The notes under the pieces: model-generated
Seen by the model: only the letters and a program-made list of their open reading frames with translations
Told to the model about the DNA's origin: nothing
Database searches by the model: none
Assembly: GCF_030052815.1 (NCBI RefSeq)
Contig: NC_079507.1
Coordinates: 59,729,119 to 59,793,118 of the forward strand
DNA length: 64,000 bases
From: Hevea brasiliensis
Taxonomy: Eukaryota; Streptophyta; Magnoliopsida; Malpighiales; Euphorbiaceae
Direction of reading: 5' to 3'
Position numbers and translations under genes: made by a program
In this document: in pieces, positions 62,774 to 64,000 of the stretch
Layout of the letters: every line of letters begins with the position of its first letter
Numbering within the stretch: the first letter of the stretch is position 1

Positions 62774-63685
62774 CTATCCAGCTCCTTGCGTTAGCAGCTC
62801 CCTGAACTCTTCATCAGTACTCTTAAGCATTGTTGGCAAAGCCATTTTAATCCCACTTTGAATAACCTCTATGCGCCTTGGCTTTATCCTGTTTTCCAAA
62901 CTAAAAGCAAAATATTGAGGGAACTCCTTCAACTCCTCTAATTTCCCCTTTATTTCCTCAGAGAAGTACTCAAATTTTGGCATAAAGTTGTTCTCAACAC
63001 TGAAAGTAAACAATGCTGGGCACCTCAAAACCATGCCCACAGCCTCATCTCTTGAAAACCCAATACTCTCCAAGTACTTCAACTTAGGAATCAAGGTATT
63101 CTCCACATTAGACACCAACAACACCGAATCTTGATAAGCCAAAGCTCCCAAATCTTTAAACCCAAGCCTTTGGAGATATAAAAGGCATGGTTTCAGCTGG
63201 TCTCTGACACTAGAAACAAGCAATCTTGGGCATTTGTTGATGACCCTTCTAAATTTATTTTCTGGGACTTTGAGGTCATGGGATAGGAATTCGAAAACTG
63301 GGTTGAGGTCAGTTTTGATGTTTGAGGTGAGGATTTGAGGACACATACCAAAAATCCTAGCCAAGTCCTTTTGGTGGATGCCTTTGGATTGGAGAAAAGA
63401 GATTATGAAGTGAATGGAATCTAGAGAGGCAGAGTGGAGAGAAGGATTTTGGGATAATGCTTTGCCAGAATCAACACCCATGATTTCAAGGCATAGGATC
63501 TTTTCTTTAATTTGGGAAGGAATGTTAATATGAGCTGGTGTATAGAGTGGATGCTTGTGCAGGAGATTTTTGGGTTTTGCTGATAAGTAGGTGTTTGGTT
63601 GCTGGGAATTTGAGTTTGAGGGTGCGGGTTTCTGGGAAGAGAAGCAGAAAGTAGAGTGTAAAGCTGTTGCTGCTGCGGCAGGCAT
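62774..63685 (-). CDS. mTERF family protein, probably plastid-targeted (303 aa, intronless)
   Basis: mTERF proteins bind nucleic acid in plastids or mitochondria and act in organelle transcription termination, splicing or RNA maturation. A single exon begins at the ATG at 63683-63685; a longer reading to 63754 has no ATG start and was rejected. Residues 1-55 are Ala/Ser/Thr/Lys-rich with almost no acids (MPAAAATALHSTFCFSSQKP), a good chloroplast transit peptide. Repeated mTERF helices follow, with the family's spaced Pro-x-x-Leu motifs: ARIFGMCPQILTSNIKTDLN, RVINKCPRLLVSSVRDQLKP, VLLVSNVENTLIPKLKYLES, MVLRCPALFTFSVENNFMPK and LKEFPQYFAFSLENRIKPR. The size and order resemble the small MTEF1-type plant mTERFs (about 300 aa), but orthology is uncertain. 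A CT-rich leader (sense strand) precedes the ATG. Confidence 0.93.
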   Translation of the reverse strand: MPAAAATALHSTFCFSSQKPAPSNSNSQQPNTYLSAKPKNLLHKHPLYTPAHINIPSQIKEKILCLEIMGVDSGKALSQNPSLHSASLDSIHFIISFLQSKGIHQKDLARIFGMCPQILTSNIKTDLNPVFEFLSHDLKVPENKFRRVINKCPRLLVSSVRDQLKPCLLYLQRLGFKDLGALAYQDSVLLVSNVENTLIPKLKYLESIGFSRDEAVGMVLRCPALFTFSVENNFMPKFEYFSEEIKGKLEELKEFPQYFAFSLENRIKPRRIEVIQSGIKMALPTMLKSTDEEFRELLTQGAG

Positions 63686-63700
63686 GGTTGGTATCTGAGG

Positions 63701-63701
63701 A

Positions 63702-63738
<37 letters not shown>

Positions 63739-63739
63739 T
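63701..63739 (-). repeat. (CT)n in the mTERF leader
   Basis: On the coding strand this is an interrupted CT run ending about 16 bases before the ATG. Pyrimidine-rich leaders of this kind are common in plant genes for plastid proteins. Confidence 0.8.
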
Positions 63740-64000
63740 GGGTCTCTTTTCCAAATTTTATCTCATTGGCGTTATTAGCGTATGGAAATGACACGAGGGC
63801 GTATGGCTCAAAATTGATTGGCTAAAGCTGGATTACAATGATATTTTGGGAGGACGGTGCTCCACATCCGCTTGCTTCGTGATGCAAAAAGGATTGGTCC
63901 TTTTTACCGGATTGCATGAGGCCCAGCGAACATAATGGACTTCTACTTCCTTAAGTAACGAACCAAATTCCATGTGATTTTGCTGTCGTCTATTATATCG
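63740..64000 (-). promoter_or_regulatory. mTERF upstream region
   Basis: Presumed promoter of the minus-strand mTERF gene. It contains the complement of a CCAAT motif (ATTGGCT at 63818-63824). No clear TATA box was identified and no other gene is seen up to the window edge. Confidence 0.35.

Noticed and set aside
63686..63754. N-terminal extension of the mTERF frame with a serine-leucine repeat
   Set aside because: It has no ATG start, and the Ser-Leu run is only the translation of the CT microsatellite in the leader.
1..64000. CRISPR arrays, operons, bacterial promoters and tRNA genes
   Set aside because: Repeats here are microsatellites, LTRs and MITEs. No spaced identical repeats and no cloverleaf-type tRNA sequence were seen.

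Overview
The window is nuclear DNA of a flowering plant, almost certainly a eudicot. The evidence is five intron-bearing or organelle-targeted genes of plant-only families, GT-AG introns, AT-rich intergenic DNA full of plant-type transposon relics, and an ARF6-type auxin response factor with an intact miR167 target site. Several repeats look like ones I associate with Malpighiales/Euphorbiaceae genomes, but that is recollection and not something the sequence proves.

Layout. 1-2.9 kb: two nested, decayed Ty1/copia retrotransposons on the minus strand. The younger one has a 200-bp LTR and primer-binding site and runs off the left edge. It sits inside the protease region of an older one. 3.5-5.5 kb: pieces of an unidentified, broken multi-exon gene. 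5.6-23.9 kb: gene-poor DNA with MITE-like families, microsatellites, RNase H relics, a large inverted repeat at 22.1-22.5 kb and two promoter-like GC-richer islands. 24.1-31.2 kb: ARF6-type gene (14 coding exons, 897 aa). 31.9-33.3 kb: dead LINE reverse transcriptase with an internal duplication. 35.5-39.1 kb: long-form remorin gene on the minus strand (6 exons, 536 aa). 39.7-42.1 kb: mariner-like MITE ends split by a solo-LTR-like insertion. 45.1-46.0 kb: Tourist-like element. 49.1-50.4 kb: 247-aa conserved plant protein of unknown function (3 exons, minus). 57.9-61.4 kb: auxilin-like J-domain protein (7 exons, 479 aa). 61.8-62.3 kb: RNase H relic. 62.8-63.7 kb: intronless mTERF gene (303 aa, minus), probably plastid-targeted.

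The five intact genes have no common pathway: auxin transcription, plasma-membrane scaffolding, an unknown, clathrin uncoating or chloroplast movement, and organelle gene expression. They look like ordinary neighbours on a chromosome arm. All exon coordinates were worked out by hand from reading frame, splice dinucleotides and family knowledge; no alignment or transcript data were used. I did not find a convincing new biological system. The best second-look items are the foldback structure at 22 kb, the nested transposons, the orphan promoter-like islands, and the upstream ORFs and miR167 site of the ARF gene.
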